Program-made: the position numbers and the translations under genes
The notes under the pieces: model-generated
The model's input: the letters and a program-made list of their open reading frames with translations, nothing else
What the model was told of the DNA's origin: nothing
The model's database searches: none
Assembly (NCBI GenBank): GCA_910587775.1
Contig: CAJUNF010000009.1
Location: 1 to 40,567, forward strand
Direction of reading: 5' to 3'
DNA length: 40,567 nucleotides
DNA from: an uncultured Bacilli bacterium
Lineage (GTDB): Bacteria > Bacillota_I > Bacilli_A > RF39 > UBA660
Part shown: positions 40,553 to 40,567 of the stretch, piece after piece
Position numbering within the stretch: position 1 is the stretch's first letter
Layout of the letters: every line of letters begins with the position of its first letter

Positions 40553-40567
40553 TCTATTAATTAAATT

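Noticed and set aside
40379..40564. 61-residue plus-strand open frame at the right edge
   Set aside because: No ribosome site or recognisable family, and it runs through two hairpins; its GC-richer start may be a relic but cannot be identified.

Overview
The window is a low-GC stretch read with the standard bacterial code (TGG for Trp; TAA, TAG and TGA all end genes). AGGAGG-type ribosome sites, AddAB recombination nuclease, a DUF1292 protein, YutD, YunB, a YutH-like protein, an Spx/ArsC protein and PadR/HAAS genes point to the Bacillota, class Bacilli. A host-associated lineage with a reduced genome (RF39- or Erysipelotrichia-like) fits, but the exact taxon is an inference. Almost all genes lie on the minus strand.

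Layout. 1-2246: tRNA-Arg/Pro, a membrane thioredoxin-like protein, a small XRE regulator pair and a five-tRNA cluster (Val-Thr-Tyr-Gln-Lys). 2247-6540: an operon alr-type racemase > ATP-grasp ligase > asparagine synthetase, which looks like a cell-wall cross-bridge (D-Asp/D-Asn type) module. 6711-8189: a UvrD-like helicase. 8286-8880: tRNA Leu, Ser, fMet, Asp, Phe. 8948-14412: an S1-domain protein, NifU-like protein, and a block carrying YutH-, YutD- and YunB-like genes with several unrecognised genes; YunB and YutH are sporulation-associated in Bacillus. 14524-17815: a ferredoxin with a Cys/His-rich tail, two pseudouridine synthases, a membrane lytic transglycosylase and a DUF1292 protein. 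17980-18136 is a relic of a phage- or surface-protein C-terminus. 18137-21341: YnbB-like PLP enzyme, SDR oxidoreductase, ArsC/Spx protein and a gamma-glutamyl hydrolase-like gene split by a stop codon. 21359-26810: addB-addA. 26876-28713: TspO, small proteins, DUF3006 and a ComEC-like metallo-beta-lactamase.

28770-34396 is the most accessory-looking part. It holds two tandem paralogs with a PD-(D/E)XK-like nuclease domain. The upstream one keeps the catalytic residues and is continuous in frame, through one TGA, with a further 300-residue domain. The downstream one has lost the catalytic residues. Before them lies an operon of nucleotide-hygiene enzymes: uracil-DNA glycosylase, DUF218 protein, Nudix, MazG-like and 5'(3')-nucleotidase. 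Several genes here carry single-base lesions: an ATA where the start should be, and in-frame TAA and TGA codons.

34495-40567: tRNA-His, a small membrane protein, a polysaccharide deacetylase with Ig-like repeats, a 2,4-diaminopentanoate dehydrogenase-like gene paired with a solo ClpB-D1-like AAA ATPase, and a HAAS/DUF1700 membrane protein with its PadR regulator. No CRISPR array, rRNA or intact insertion sequence was seen. All family assignments come from reading motifs by eye, without database searches.
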